The notes: a model not told the origin generated them from the letters alone. A stretch of 64,000 nucleotides of DNA from Gallibacterium trehalosifermentans (GCF_042433055.1 NZ_JBHLWB010000009.1:230650-294649), one strand, 5' to 3'. Numbered from the stretch's first letter, positions 25,438 to 34,931 are shown. Made by a program: numbers and translations.

Positions 25438-26017
25438 AAAAAGTTCCTTAGGTTATATTTTATTAAAATAAATTTAACTGAATTATCATTTCAGACAAGA
25501 AATGACAATGCGCGCAATCATAGAACAATTATTTTTTTATACAATAAAAAAATAATCAGAATGCGTTAATTGAATAAAAAACAACCTGTTTTTAACGAGG
25601 CTAAAACGATTTAGTGGTAGAGGAGTGCTGTTTGTATGAACAAAAATGAGTAAGTGATCTCTTATCCGCTTAGTAGTAAACTTGCTGTTATTTTACGTAT
25701 TGATTAAGATCATGTGCTTCAATATGTGGAGATCGAGTAATGATATCCACTTAGCTTACTCATAAACTTAATTTCAAGAGTAGCTTTTTATAAAATAGCG
25801 AAAGATTTCTTTTATACTTTGTATGAATGAATATGAGTTTTTGGGACAAAAACAAACTTTTCTGAACTGGGCAACATAAATCGCTTTTGCTAGTCTAAAA
25901 TTTTGGAGTGAGGATAAGCGAAGTGTTAGGTGAAGCTTCAGGTTAGATCGAAGAAAAAATGAGTAAGAGGGAATTGATAAGATACTGTCAATAAACTGAA
26001 TATTAATTGGTTTCATT
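25438..26017. other. 580-base gap between yagU and sapA, no convincing gene
   Basis: This divergent intergenic region is long for the window. Short frames occur in all directions but none has a ribosome site and family-like sequence. One frame on the minus strand (stop at 25774) runs into sapA and is best read as a shadow. A hairpin with AT-rich arms lies near 25526-25558, and an FNR-like dyad at 25700-25713. The region may hold two promoters and the worn remains of a lost gene. Confidence 0.4.
25700..25713. promoter_or_regulatory. FNR-like dyad between yagU and sapA
   Basis: TTGATTAAGATCAT matches the FNR consensus TTGATnnnnATCAA at 9 of 10 defined positions. It is 263 bases from yagU and about 305 from sapA, so which promoter it would serve is unclear. 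Confidence 0.35.
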
Positions 26018-27715
26018 ATGGGGTTTGCAAAATATATAGCGACAGGGTTATTTGGAATATGTGCGGTGGAGATGGCTGTTGCTGCGCCAAGTGTACCGAA
26101 ACAGGTGTTAGATAATGGGTTAGTGTATTGTACACATGCCTTATCAGTTTCTTTAAATCCACAGACTGCTGATGCAGCGAATAATAACAATATTGTCGCT
26201 GACCAAATTTATAATAAATTATTTGAATTGAGCGGATTGGATAACCATGTTGTCCCGTCATTAGCTACATCTTATTTTGTTTCAAAAGATGGGAAAACGA
26301 TTACGATTAATCTTCGTCGGGGCGTTAAGTTTCATAAAACAGCATGGTTTACGCCAACTCGAGATTTTAATGCGGAAGATGTTGTGTTCTCACTTAATCG
26401 TATTATTGGTAAAAATGATGGCATTTTTCCAGTTGAAAAGGGGATAACGAATACAGGTAATAAAATTTCGCAGTATGCCTTATTTAATGAAAAAGCTAAA
26501 AATCAACATTTTCCTTATTTTGAAAGTATCCGTTTACGTAATAAAATTGAAGCAGTAACGGTAGTGAATCCTTATCAAGTTCAGATTCATTTAGTTTCAC
26601 CAGATGCGTCAGTATTATCTCATTTATCGGGTTCAAATGCGGTTATTTTATCCTATGAATATGCCTTACAATTAAATGCAGACGATAACTTAGCACAATT
26701 AGACACATTGCCTATCGGAACTGGTCCTTATCAATTAAAGCGCTATTTTCGTGATCGTAATATCCGCTTGGTGCGTAATGATGAATATTGGGGAGAGCCA
26801 GCTAGTATTAAAAATGTAGTGATTGATGTTTCAACCACTAAAACAGGCAGATTGGCAAGGTTCTTAAATGGTGAGTGTGATATTATGGCATTCCCTGATG
26901 CGAGTCAGCTCAAATTATTAAATGAGCGCCTACCAAGTGTGCGGATTAGTGTTGCTGATAGCATGAATTTAGCTTTTGTAGCGTTGAATATGAAGCGGCA
27001 AGTAATGCAAAGTGTGGATACTCGGCGTGCATTGGCGCTGGCAATTAATCGCCGTCGGATTATTCAACATATTTATTATGGTACAGCAAAAGTCGCACAA
27101 ACAATTATTCCGCAAATTTCATGGGCATCTCGTTTTAATGCTACAGCGTTTGATTATGATTATGACCCAGACAAAGCACGTACTTTATTAGCGAACAAGA
27201 ATTTGACATTGACATTTTGGGTAATTGATGAGGAACAAGTGTATGATCCAAATCCAATAAAAATGGCTGAAATGATCAAGTATGATTTGGCGAAAGTGGG
27301 AGTAAAAGCCAATATTAAAGTCGTATCTTATAATTTCTTAAAAAAAAGTGTGCTAGAGGGGAATGATAATTACGATATGATTTTGACAGGTTGGGTAACA
27401 AATAATCTGGATCCAGATAGTTTCTTGCGACCAATTTTGAGTTGTCCCTCACAAAAGACAATTACTAATTTAAGCAGTTGGTGTCATCCGCCCTTAGATG
27501 CCTTATTAGTGAAAGCCTTACAAACAGATGTGCAGTTATTACGTTCGTTGGATTATGATATGGCACAACAACTTATTATTCGCCAAGTCCCAATTATTCC
27601 GATTGCAACAGTGAATAATGTATTGGTAGCGAATAATCGGGTGAATGGTATTAATATGACGCCATTTGGTAGTATTCATTTTCGAGGATTATCATTAAAT
27701 GGGGTACAAAAATGA
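26018..27715 (+). CDS. sapA: Sap ABC transporter substrate-binding protein SapA
   Basis: SapA is the periplasmic receptor of the Sap importer, which in Haemophilus species binds antimicrobial peptides and heme and supports survival in the host. The 565-residue product has a signal peptide (IATGLFGICAVEMAVAA) and a family 5 extracellular solute-binding domain. The domain includes the ALSVSLNPQTADAANNNNI start region and GTGPYQLKRYFRDRNI. The residues DYNxDPDKA and DMILTGWVTNNLDPDSF are typical of dipeptide/oligopeptide receptors. The ribosome site before the ATG is weak. It leads a tight five-gene operon; its stop overlaps the start of sapB by four bases. Confidence 0.92.
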   Translation: MGFAKYIATGLFGICAVEMAVAAPSVPKQVLDNGLVYCTHALSVSLNPQTADAANNNNIVADQIYNKLFELSGLDNHVVPSLATSYFVSKDGKTITINLRRGVKFHKTAWFTPTRDFNAEDVVFSLNRIIGKNDGIFPVEKGITNTGNKISQYALFNEKAKNQHFPYFESIRLRNKIEAVTVVNPYQVQIHLVSPDASVLSHLSGSNAVILSYEYALQLNADDNLAQLDTLPIGTGPYQLKRYFRDRNIRLVRNDEYWGEPASIKNVVIDVSTTKTGRLARFLNGECDIMAFPDASQLKLLNERLPSVRISVADSMNLAFVALNMKRQVMQSVDTRRALALAINRRRIIQHIYYGTAKVAQTIIPQISWASRFNATAFDYDYDPDKARTLLANKNLTLTFWVIDEEQVYDPNPIKMAEMIKYDLAKVGVKANIKVVSYNFLKKSVLEGNDNYDMILTGWVTNNLDPDSFLRPILSCPSQKTITNLSSWCHPPLDALLVKALQTDVQLLRSLDYDMAQQLIIRQVPIIPIATVNNVLVANNRVNGINMTPFGSIHFRGLSLNGVQK

Positions 27716-28671
27716 TTATTGCCTTAGTGCGCCGTCTATTATTAATTTTTATTTCATTAGTGGTATTGAGCGTAACTTCTTTTTGGATAATGCTTAAAGA
27801 TCCATTAAATCAAGTGTTGTTTGAAAAGTCTCTAATTGATGGATATTTTCGTTATATTACGCAATTATTAAATGGGGATTTTGGTATTACCTATGTCGGT
27901 GGGGAGCTATTACGTGAGCAAATTTTCAGCGTATTGCCCTCTACTTTGGAACTCTGTATTGCAGCTCTCTTTTTGGCTTTATTATTTGGTATTCCATTAG
28001 GATTTATTGGTGCATTAAATCGAGGGACGATTGGCAGTGTGATTCGTAGTGTTTCGTCAGTAGGTTTATCAATCCCTGTTTATTGGATTGGACCTATTTT
28101 ATTATATTTAGCGGCAATCTATAATTGGGAAATTTCTTCCGTAGGACAGTACAACGCTTTGTACGAAATCAAAGCGATAACAGGTTTTGCGATTATTGAT
28201 GTGTGGTTTGTGGAAGAACCTTATCGTATTAAAATTGTACAAAGTGTATTACAACATTTGGCACTACCTACATTAGTATTAATGATCACGCCAATGATGG
28301 AAATTATTCGTTTAACACAATATCGTGCAGAATTGGTCATTTCTGCAAATTATACGAAAAGCGCATTAATTCGTGGTTGGTCAAAAATGCGAGTATTACG
28401 AGTTTATTTGTTACGCAATACACTTGCTCCCATTCTGCCACAAATTATCCGTACGTTTACCTTAACATTAGCGTCCTGTATGTTAATTGAAAATATTTTT
28501 AATTGGTCTGGGATTGGGCAATGGTTGATCGCTGCTTTATCTGAACAAGATTATAATGCTGTGGCAATCGGTGTAATGGTGATTGGTATTATCGTGTTAT
28601 TTGTGAATTTAATAGCAGATTTGAGCGAGTTTTTATTAGATCCATATAAGAAAAAGGCTTGGTATGATTGA
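27712..28671 (+). CDS. sapB: Sap transporter permease SapB
   Basis: One of the two membrane subunits of the Sap peptide importer. The 319-residue protein has an N-terminal span (LVRRLLLIFISLVVLSVTSF), then five further hydrophobic segments typical of the OppB type. The EAA loop is in the stretch YTKSALIRGWSKMRVLRVYLLRN, where it contacts the ATPases. E. coli SapB has 321 residues. Translation is coupled to sapA (ATGA overlap) and to sapC. Confidence 0.93.
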   Translation: MIIALVRRLLLIFISLVVLSVTSFWIMLKDPLNQVLFEKSLIDGYFRYITQLLNGDFGITYVGGELLREQIFSVLPSTLELCIAALFLALLFGIPLGFIGALNRGTIGSVIRSVSSVGLSIPVYWIGPILLYLAAIYNWEISSVGQYNALYEIKAITGFAIIDVWFVEEPYRIKIVQSVLQHLALPTLVLMITPMMEIIRLTQYRAELVISANYTKSALIRGWSKMRVLRVYLLRNTLAPILPQIIRTFTLTLASCMLIENIFNWSGIGQWLIAALSEQDYNAVAIGVMVIGIIVLFVNLIADLSEFLLDPYKKKAWYD

Positions 28672-29551
28672 GCAGCGTGCAGAAGATTTTCGTATTACCA
28701 ATACTATCAAGGATATTTGGACTATTTTTAGACAGAATAAAATTGCGTTATTTAGTCTATTCTGTTTTTCAGTATTTGTAGTAACGGCAATTTTAGTTCC
28801 TTTCTTATCGCCATATTCTCCTGATCAGCAGTTTATCGGGAAAGAGCTAATGCCGCCATTTTGGGATAAGTCTGGAGAGTTACTGTTTTTATTAGGCACA
28901 GATGATATTGGACGAGATCTATTTACGCGTATTTTATGGGGTGTGCATTACACTTTTGGATCTGCGTTAATTATTGTATTAGCCATTTTGTTAATTGGTG
29001 GCGGCTTAGGCTTATTAATTGGCGTAAATCAAGGGATAAAATCCAGAACACTAAAATACCTTGGAGATATTTTTCTTGCTATTCCTATCTTATTAGTCGC
29101 TATTATCATTGCAGCATTAATGGATAGTGGATTACAAAATGCAATGCTAGCCATTTTTTTAGCATTGTTACCACATTTTATTCACCAAATTGATAATGCT
29201 GTACAACAAGAGTTACAGAAAGATTATGTAGTATTGTTGCGACTGGAAGGGATTTCCAAATATCTTTTAGTTAAAGAAACTATTATGCCTAATATTTTTC
29301 CTGTTTTTGTACGAGAAATTTCACGTATTTTTATTTTGGCGATTATGGACGTTAGTGCATTAAGTTTTATTTCACTAGGAGCAGCCTCGACAGTGCCAGA
29401 ATGGGGCGCAATGATTCGAGATGCGTTAGATTTACTCTATATCGCTCCTTGGGCAGTGGTATTACCTGGGACAGCAATTATGTTATCTATTTTGCTTATC
29501 ATTGTGCTGAGTAATAGCTTATTGCGCGCATTTCATAAATATCATTCATAA
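28664..29551 (+). CDS. sapC: Sap transporter permease SapC
   Basis: The second Sap membrane subunit, 295 residues (E. coli 296), of the DppC/OppC type. It has an N-terminal cytoplasmic tail and about six spans. GTDDIGRDLFTRILWGVHYTF is the conserved segment before span 2, and the EAA loop is around EGISKYLLVKETIMPNIFP. The start lies inside the last codons of sapB (8-base overlap). Confidence 0.93.
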   Translation: MIEQRAEDFRITNTIKDIWTIFRQNKIALFSLFCFSVFVVTAILVPFLSPYSPDQQFIGKELMPPFWDKSGELLFLLGTDDIGRDLFTRILWGVHYTFGSALIIVLAILLIGGGLGLLIGVNQGIKSRTLKYLGDIFLAIPILLVAIIIAALMDSGLQNAMLAIFLALLPHFIHQIDNAVQQELQKDYVVLLRLEGISKYLLVKETIMPNIFPVFVREISRIFILAIMDVSALSFISLGAASTVPEWGAMIRDALDLLYIAPWAVVLPGTAIMLSILLIIVLSNSLLRAFHKYHS

Positions 29552-29563
29552 TCAGAGGATCTT

Positions 29564-30619
29564 ATGGCGTTATTAGATATTCGTAATTTATGTATTGATA
29601 TTAAAACCGCAAACGGCAAGGTTCGCATTGTAGATAATGTGAATTTAACGCTAAATGAAGAAGATATGTATGGCTTGGTGGGAGAATCGGGATCAGGTAA
29701 AAGTTTGATTGCCAAAGTGATTTGTAATGCCGTCAAAGAGGATTGGATTATCAGTGCTGATCGTTTCCGTTTTAATGATGTGGAATTATTAAAGCTTTCT
29801 ACCGCAAAACGTCGTCGTTTAGTCGGACGGCAAATTTCCATGATTTATCAAGATCCACTCACTTATCTTGATCCGAGTAAAACGATTGGTGCCCAGTTAA
29901 AACAGAACATTCCGAGTTGGACATTTAAAGGCAAATGGTGGCGTTGGTTTGGTTGGAAAAAACGTCGGGTGATTGAATTATTGCATCGAGTCGGGATTCG
30001 CGATCACCGTGATATTATGCGGAGCTATCCTGATGAAATTACGGAGGGAGAAGGGCAAAAAGTGATGATTGCCATGGCAATCGCCAATCAACCACGTTTA
30101 TTGATTGCTGATGAAGCAATTAATACGTTAGGTGCGAATACACAGACGCAAATTTATCGTTTGTTGTCAGCAATGAATCAGAACCATGGTACAACGGTGT
30201 TATTTTTAAGTAGTGATTTGGTGTCAGTGAGTGAATGGTGTAATACCCTCAATATTCTCTATTGTGGACAATCAGTAGAATCAGGTCCGAAAGAATTGAT
30301 TATGGAATCTCCTTATCACCCTTATACCAAAGCATTAATGAATTCAAATCCAGACTATAATGTGCCGTTAGGACCAAAAACACAACTAAATGCATTGCCA
30401 GGAATGGTGCCATTATTGACCAATTTGCCTATTGGTTGTCGATTAGGGCCTCGTTGTCCATTTTCACAGCGTAAATGTGTTGTCAAACCGCCAATGCGTC
30501 GAGTAAAGCAACATGAATATGCTTGTTATTATCCATTGAATATGCGAGTAAATTCAATGGCTGTAACGAAAGTCGAACCAATAATTATTCAATCCAATGA
30601 AATAGATAAAGAAGAGTAG
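29564..30619 (+). CDS. sapD: Sap transporter ATP-binding subunit SapD
   Basis: A 351-residue ATPase of the OppD type; in E. coli SapD also supports Trk potassium uptake. Walker A is GESGSGKSLIAKV, Q-loop MIYQDPLTYLDPS, and Walker B LLIADEAIN. The signature region reads ITEGEGQKVMIAMAIA instead of LSGGQ-like sequence, a drift also known in enterobacterial SapD. The C-terminal oligopeptide-ABC domain has the cysteine-rich segment GCRLGPRCPFSQRKC. The ribosome site agagga precedes it, and sapF follows after five bases. Confidence 0.92.
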   Translation: MALLDIRNLCIDIKTANGKVRIVDNVNLTLNEEDMYGLVGESGSGKSLIAKVICNAVKEDWIISADRFRFNDVELLKLSTAKRRRLVGRQISMIYQDPLTYLDPSKTIGAQLKQNIPSWTFKGKWWRWFGWKKRRVIELLHRVGIRDHRDIMRSYPDEITEGEGQKVMIAMAIANQPRLLIADEAINTLGANTQTQIYRLLSAMNQNHGTTVLFLSSDLVSVSEWCNTLNILYCGQSVESGPKELIMESPYHPYTKALMNSNPDYNVPLGPKTQLNALPGMVPLLTNLPIGCRLGPRCPFSQRKCVVKPPMRRVKQHEYACYYPLNMRVNSMAVTKVEPIIIQSNEIDKEE

Positions 30620-30624
30620 ATATA

Positions 30625-31386
30625 ATGAGTAAAGTGGTTTTACGCGTCGAAAATTTAACGAAAACTTTCCCAGCCAGTGGAAATGCTTTATTTAATCGTG
30701 CTTTTGATGCAGTAAAAGATGTGTCATTTCAGATTGAACAACGTAAAACATTAGCCATTATTGGAGAGAATAGTTCGGGGAAATCTACATTAGCAAAAAT
30801 GATTGTTGGGATCACAGAGCCGACACAAGGGGAGATTTTTTTTCAAGAGCGCCGATTAAAATTTGGTGATTATTCCTTTCGTTCAAAACATATTCGTATG
30901 TTATTTCAAGATCCCAATGCGACATTTAATACGCATTTAAATGTAGGACAAACATTAGACTTACCATTACGTTTAGCCACGCCTTTATCAGAAGAAGAGC
31001 GTAATCAGAAAATTTTTCAGACGTTACGCTTAGTCGGTTTATCTCCTATCCACGCTAATATTCGCTTTGCGGATTTAACAATTAGCCAAAAACAACGCAT
31101 AGCATTAGCACGAACCTTAATTCTTGAGCCAGAAGTTATTATTGTTGATGATGCGTTGAATTCATTAGACTCGTTAGTCAAGGCGCAATTAATTAATCTG
31201 TTATTACAGTTACAAGAACAGCTAGGGATTGCTTATATTTATATTGGACAAAATATTGGCATTATTAAACATATTTCTGACCAATTATTGGTATTACATG
31301 AAGGGCAAATTTTGGAATATGGTGATACATTAGATGTGATTGCTGATCCACAGACTGAACAAACAAAACGCCTGTTACAACAATAA
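30625..31386 (+). CDS. sapF: Sap transporter ATP-binding subunit SapF
   Basis: The second ATPase of the Sap importer, 253 residues, lacking the cysteine-rich C-terminal domain found in SapD. Walker A is GENSSGKSTLAKM and the Q-loop is MLFQDPNATFN. The signature is degenerate (LTISQKQRIALARTL) and Walker B reads VIIVDDALNSLD. An aspartate therefore replaces the catalytic glutamate, so this half may hydrolyse ATP poorly. It ends the operon; no sapZ-like gene follows. Confidence 0.92.
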   Translation: MSKVVLRVENLTKTFPASGNALFNRAFDAVKDVSFQIEQRKTLAIIGENSSGKSTLAKMIVGITEPTQGEIFFQERRLKFGDYSFRSKHIRMLFQDPNATFNTHLNVGQTLDLPLRLATPLSEEERNQKIFQTLRLVGLSPIHANIRFADLTISQKQRIALARTLILEPEVIIVDDALNSLDSLVKAQLINLLLQLQEQLGIAYIYIGQNIGIIKHISDQLLVLHEGQILEYGDTLDVIADPQTEQTKRLLQQ

Positions 31387-31447
31387 TATTTTAATAATGC
31401 ACTCTTATTTGGAGAAAAAAGAGATGTAGTAAAGTGTTGTAGATAAA

Positions 31448-31474
31448 AAGGGATCAGATATTACTACCTGATCC
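31448..31474 (-). terminator. mscS terminator
   Basis: A 7-base stem (ggatcag with ctgatcc) is followed on the minus strand by a T-run (ccttttta). It lies 16 bases after the mscS stop. Confidence 0.7.
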
Positions 31475-31489
31475 TATAAGAGAGAACAA

Positions 31490-32419
31490 TTATACTTTTT
31501 GTTCAGTCGTACTATCGACCAAAGTAGCAGAATTTTGCGTCAATGTAATATCTAACTGATTAAATGGAATCTCAATTCCAGCTTTATCAAATTCTAATTT
31601 CACTTTTTCCATAATGGCAAAATGAACGCTCCAATAATCTGATGTATTTACCCAAGGACGAACAAATAATTGCACGCTACTTGCGGCTAAGGCACCGACT
31701 GCAATTAATGGTTTAGGATCTTTTAAAATACGTTCTTCTTCATTGAGGCATCGCGCAATAATCTCTTTTGCTTTAGCAATATCGGCTTCATAAGAAATAT
31801 CAAAAATGAAATCAATACGGCGAGTTTGATTGATAGAAAAGTTAGTAATTTTTTGGCTAAAAATTTGATTGTTTGGCACTAACACGGTTTTATTATCACC
31901 AGTACGCAACTCCAACATTAACAAACCAATTTGTGTAACTGTACCAGCGCCACTCGCTACCTCAATAAAATCACCTTTGCGAAAAGGTTTAAAAATTAAA
32001 ATCATCACACCGGCCGCAAAATTTTGTAATGAGTTTTGTAATGATAAACCAATCGCTAACCCAGCAGCTCCAATTAACGCGACTAATGAAGTGGTATTGA
32101 TGCCGAGTTGAGATAAAGCAGCAATTACAACAATTAACAGTAAGGCAAAATAAGAAATAGAACGAATAAACTCACTTAACATTTCATCTTTTACCGTTCG
32201 CTTAATCATGGTTGCTAACAATTTACTGATAAAGCGAGCCAATCTTTTCCCGATCAAGAAAATTAAAATCGCCAAGATCAGTTTTAATGAATAAGGCACA
32301 ATCCAGTGATTAAAAAAATCAAGTAATTGTTGTTGGCTGAATAAGCCATGCCAATCAACATTTTGTAAATCAAGTGCATTATTGAGTGTATCTTCAGGCG
32401 TTTTTGTTGTTTCTGCCAT
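31490..32419 (-). CDS. mscS: Small-conductance mechanosensitive channel MscS
   Basis: MscS is a homoheptameric inner-membrane channel that opens under tension and releases solutes on osmotic downshock. The 309-residue protein (E. coli 286) has an N-terminal extension, three membrane spans and the pore helix with GLSLQNSLQNFAAGVMILIF. The PFRKGDFIEV segment starts the beta domain and is followed by the C-terminal cage. The ATG at 32419 is preceded by ggagg; an upstream in-frame TTG overlaps that site. It is a single gene downstream of ytjB on the same strand. Confidence 0.93.
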   Translation of the reverse strand: MAETTKTPEDTLNNALDLQNVDWHGLFSQQQLLDFFNHWIVPYSLKLILAILIFLIGKRLARFISKLLATMIKRTVKDEMLSEFIRSISYFALLLIVVIAALSQLGINTTSLVALIGAAGLAIGLSLQNSLQNFAAGVMILIFKPFRKGDFIEVASGAGTVTQIGLLMLELRTGDNKTVLVPNNQIFSQKITNFSINQTRRIDFIFDISYEADIAKAKEIIARCLNEEERILKDPKPLIAVGALAASSVQLFVRPWVNTSDYWSVHFAIMEKVKLEFDKAGIEIPFNQLDITLTQNSATLVDSTTEQKV

Positions 32420-32520
32420 ACTTTCCTCCAAAAGTAAAAATGAAAGGCGATGATTATAATTAGGTAGAAGAAAAGGTCAAATTACCAAATTGGTTGTTTA
32501 GACAATAATCGAAGTCTCAT

Positions 32521-33189
32521 TTATCCTTTAAACCGCCGTCTTTTTTGATGAAATTGTTTACTTCTTTGTAAGCTATCAGTAGGTTTACGAGTTAATTTTA
32601 TCGGTTCTAATTTTGCTTTTTTGCGGCGAAAGGCAGTATGTATGCTACTAGCAATAACGAACCCAATCAATAACACAACAATCACTTCAGCATAAAGATA
32701 ATGGAATTGTTGATTAATATTACTTTCCGTCGTTTGTCCATATTGCCCATCAAAAGTTACTCGTAAAAAGCCAATAATATTATTAGCATTAAAAATGGGT
32801 TCGACAATTTGTTGGGTTTTTAATTCATCATTTTTACCCTCCAAACCTAATTGCTGGCGAATATTTAATGAGTTTTGGCTTTGGGCAAGTAATTCACCAT
32901 TAATGCTATAAACCGAGGCATCTAAAACAAAGGTTTCACGGCTAAAAGTATTTAATAGATCGGTTAATTTTTCATTAGAAACATTATTGGCTAATAAGGT
33001 AGAAAAAAGATTTGCTTGTTGACGAACTAATACGTGCGATAAATTGGAGACTTGATTAATGCTTGCTAATTGTGAGCCAAATTTAAACTGGTTGATTCCA
33101 AATAAAATCACCACTAAGGTGATACCACTAATTAATAAAATACTGAGTAATAAAAGAACTCGAATACTCTTTTCTCTTACGCTATACAA
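32521..33189 (-). CDS. ytjB: YtjB/AhpA family membrane protein
   Basis: A 222-residue protein of the SMP_2/YtjB family with two spans: one near the N-terminus (LLLLSILLISGITLVVILFG) and one near residue 180 (YAEVIVVLLIGFVIASSIH). A periplasmic loop lies between them and a basic C-terminal tail follows. The function is unknown. It is divergent from serB, as ytjB is in E. coli, which supports the name. The upstream 101 bases must hold both promoters. Confidence 0.85.
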   Translation of the reverse strand: MYSVREKSIRVLLLLSILLISGITLVVILFGINQFKFGSQLASINQVSNLSHVLVRQQANLFSTLLANNVSNEKLTDLLNTFSRETFVLDASVYSINGELLAQSQNSLNIRQQLGLEGKNDELKTQQIVEPIFNANNIIGFLRVTFDGQYGQTTESNINQQFHYLYAEVIVVLLIGFVIASSIHTAFRRKKAKLEPIKLTRKPTDSLQRSKQFHQKRRRFKG

Positions 33190-33290
33190 GATCTTACCTT
33201 TATTATTTCTATTCTATTCAATTTATGTTTAAATGCGGATTGTAACAAACTTTTCCAGTTAACCCTAAAAATTAGTAACAAGGTTTTTTT

Positions 33291-34217
33291 ATGCAAACGC
33301 TATTTTCTGTTTTACCAAAGCCAACGCAATATCAACCAGATTTACCTCGTTTTCTTCTCTATACTAAAAATTTCACCGCACAAAAATTAACCCAGTTTTG
33401 TCAACAAGCAGAACAAGTTATAGTACTGGCAGAATGGGACATTTTTGACTATCACTGCATTTTATTGCAACACCCAACACCACAACAATATCTTTCTCTT
33501 GCTCATCAATGCGAATTTGATTTTTTCCAACTCACTACAACCCCATTACTTGAGCAAGCAGGACTATTGGTGATGGATATGGATTCCACGGCGATTGAAA
33601 TTGAATGTATTGATGAAGTAGCAAAGCTAGCAGGAACAGGAGAAATGGTCGCAGCTATTACAGAAAGCGCAATGCGTGGTGAATTAGATTTTAAACAAAG
33701 TTTAAGGCGCCGAGTAGCAACCTTAAAAGGTGCACCAGCTACAATTTTAGATCAGGTTCGCAATCATCTACCTATTATGTCTGGTTTGGAAAGAACGTTA
33801 GCTGAGTTACAAAAATTAGGTTGGAAAGTGGCGATTGCTTCGGGCGGATTTACTTATTTTGCTGAAGTGTTGCAACAAAAATTTGGGTTGATTGCTGTTT
33901 ATGCGAATCGCTTTCAAATTCAAGATGACTTCTTAACGGGGGAAGTTGAGGGCGACATTGTTGATGCGCAATATAAAGCCAATGTATTGCAACAATTAGC
34001 ACAGCAACATCACATTGCGATTTCACAATGTATTGCGATTGGCGATGGGGCGAATGATTTATTGATGATGCAAGCTGCGGGGTTAGGCGTAGCATATCAT
34101 GCGAAACCAAAAGTACAACAACAAGCGCAAACTATGGTAAACTTTGCCGACCTAACTGCACTATTGTGTATCCTCAGTGCTAATCAACAAGATTTTTATT
34201 TTCAACAACAAAAATAA
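33291..34217 (+). CDS. serB: Phosphoserine phosphatase SerB
   Basis: SerB removes phosphate from phosphoserine in the last step of serine synthesis. The 308-residue protein (E. coli 322) has a diverged N-terminal domain and a HAD phosphatase domain. Motif I is VMDMDSTAIEIECIDE with both catalytic aspartates, motif II is the serine in AIASGGFTYFAE, and motif III/IV is the lysine in YKANVL with AIGDGANDLLMM. The start codon has only a weak ribosome site. yajQ starts 11 bases after its stop, so the two are likely co-transcribed. Confidence 0.95.
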   Translation: MQTLFSVLPKPTQYQPDLPRFLLYTKNFTAQKLTQFCQQAEQVIVLAEWDIFDYHCILLQHPTPQQYLSLAHQCEFDFFQLTTTPLLEQAGLLVMDMDSTAIEIECIDEVAKLAGTGEMVAAITESAMRGELDFKQSLRRRVATLKGAPATILDQVRNHLPIMSGLERTLAELQKLGWKVAIASGGFTYFAEVLQQKFGLIAVYANRFQIQDDFLTGEVEGDIVDAQYKANVLQQLAQQHHIAISQCIAIGDGANDLLMMQAAGLGVAYHAKPKVQQQAQTMVNFADLTALLCILSANQQDFYFQQQK

Positions 34218-34228
34218 CGAGGAAAATT

Positions 34229-34720
34229 ATGCCTTCATTTGATATTGTTTCTGAAATTACGATGCATGAAGTCAAAAATGCGGTAGATAATGCTAATCGT
34301 GATTTAAGTAATCGTTGGGATTTCCGCAATGTTACTGCTACGATTGAATTAAATGAAAAAAATGAAACGATCAAAGTTGCGACTGAATCAGATTTCCAAC
34401 TTGAACAATTAATTGACATTTTGCGTAATGCCATGCAAAAACGAAATATTGAACCAACATCGCTTGAGATTCCAAGCAACTATGAGCATAGTGGCAAAAT
34501 TTATGCCAAAGAGATCAAAATTAAACAAGGTATTGAAACGGAATTAGCCAAAAAAATGACGAAATTAGTTAAAGATTCTAAATTAAAAGTTCAAACGCAA
34601 ATTCAAGGTGATAAAGTCCGTGTAACAGGTAAATCGAGAGATGATTTACAAAGTGTTATTCAATTAGTTAAAAGTGCAGAATTAGGGCAACCTTTTCAAT
34701 TTAATAACTTCCGCGACTAA
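34229..34720 (+). CDS. yajQ: YajQ family nucleotide-binding protein
   Basis: A 163-residue protein of the YajQ family (E. coli 163), with two ferredoxin-like domains; members bind nucleotides, and some bind cyclic di-GMP. The typical start MPSFDIVSEI, the NRWDFRNV segment and the end SAELGQPFQFNNFRD are all present. A ribosome site (cgagga) precedes it. It lies between serB and a small DUF5363 gene on the same transcript. Confidence 0.94.
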   Translation: MPSFDIVSEITMHEVKNAVDNANRDLSNRWDFRNVTATIELNEKNETIKVATESDFQLEQLIDILRNAMQKRNIEPTSLEIPSNYEHSGKIYAKEIKIKQGIETELAKKMTKLVKDSKLKVQTQIQGDKVRVTGKSRDDLQSVIQLVKSAELGQPFQFNNFRD

Positions 34721-34735
34721 GTGAAGGGGCATACA

Positions 34736-34909
34736 ATGACACAAGAGAAACAAAAACAACCTGGTTTATTTAAAAAATTGCTTAAAAAATATGATGATTT
34801 TTGTAAAGAATTAGGTGTGGATCAAGGCGCTTGTCGTAGTTGTGTGCCGATTTATAAACAAGATCCAGAGCTCGTTAACAAGAATAATACCAAAGATCAA
34901 AATGTATAA
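34736..34909 (+). CDS. DUF5363-type small protein
   Basis: A 57-residue basic, soluble protein, starting MTQEKQKQPGLFKKLLKKYDD at 34736 behind an aagggg ribosome site. An in-frame GTG at 34721 is not used. It contains a CRSC motif near the middle (QGACRSCVPIYKQDPEL), which could bind a metal or form a disulfide. It matches the small DUF5363 family seen after yajQ in Pasteurellaceae, as I recall. The function is unknown. Confidence 0.75.
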   Translation: MTQEKQKQPGLFKKLLKKYDDFCKELGVDQGACRSCVPIYKQDPELVNKNNTKDQNV

Positions 34910-34931
34910 ATAACGAGTAGGACCTGAAGTT

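Noticed and set aside
25820..25880. Short plus-strand frame (MNEYEFLGQK) as a remnant of pspF
   Set aside because: Only about ten residues recall the start of PspF and no further PspF motif follows in any frame, so the link is too weak.
25774..26190. Minus-strand frame of 138 codons overlapping sapA
   Set aside because: More than half lies antisense to the conserved sapA start and the rest is of skewed composition with no recognisable domain. It is treated as a shadow.
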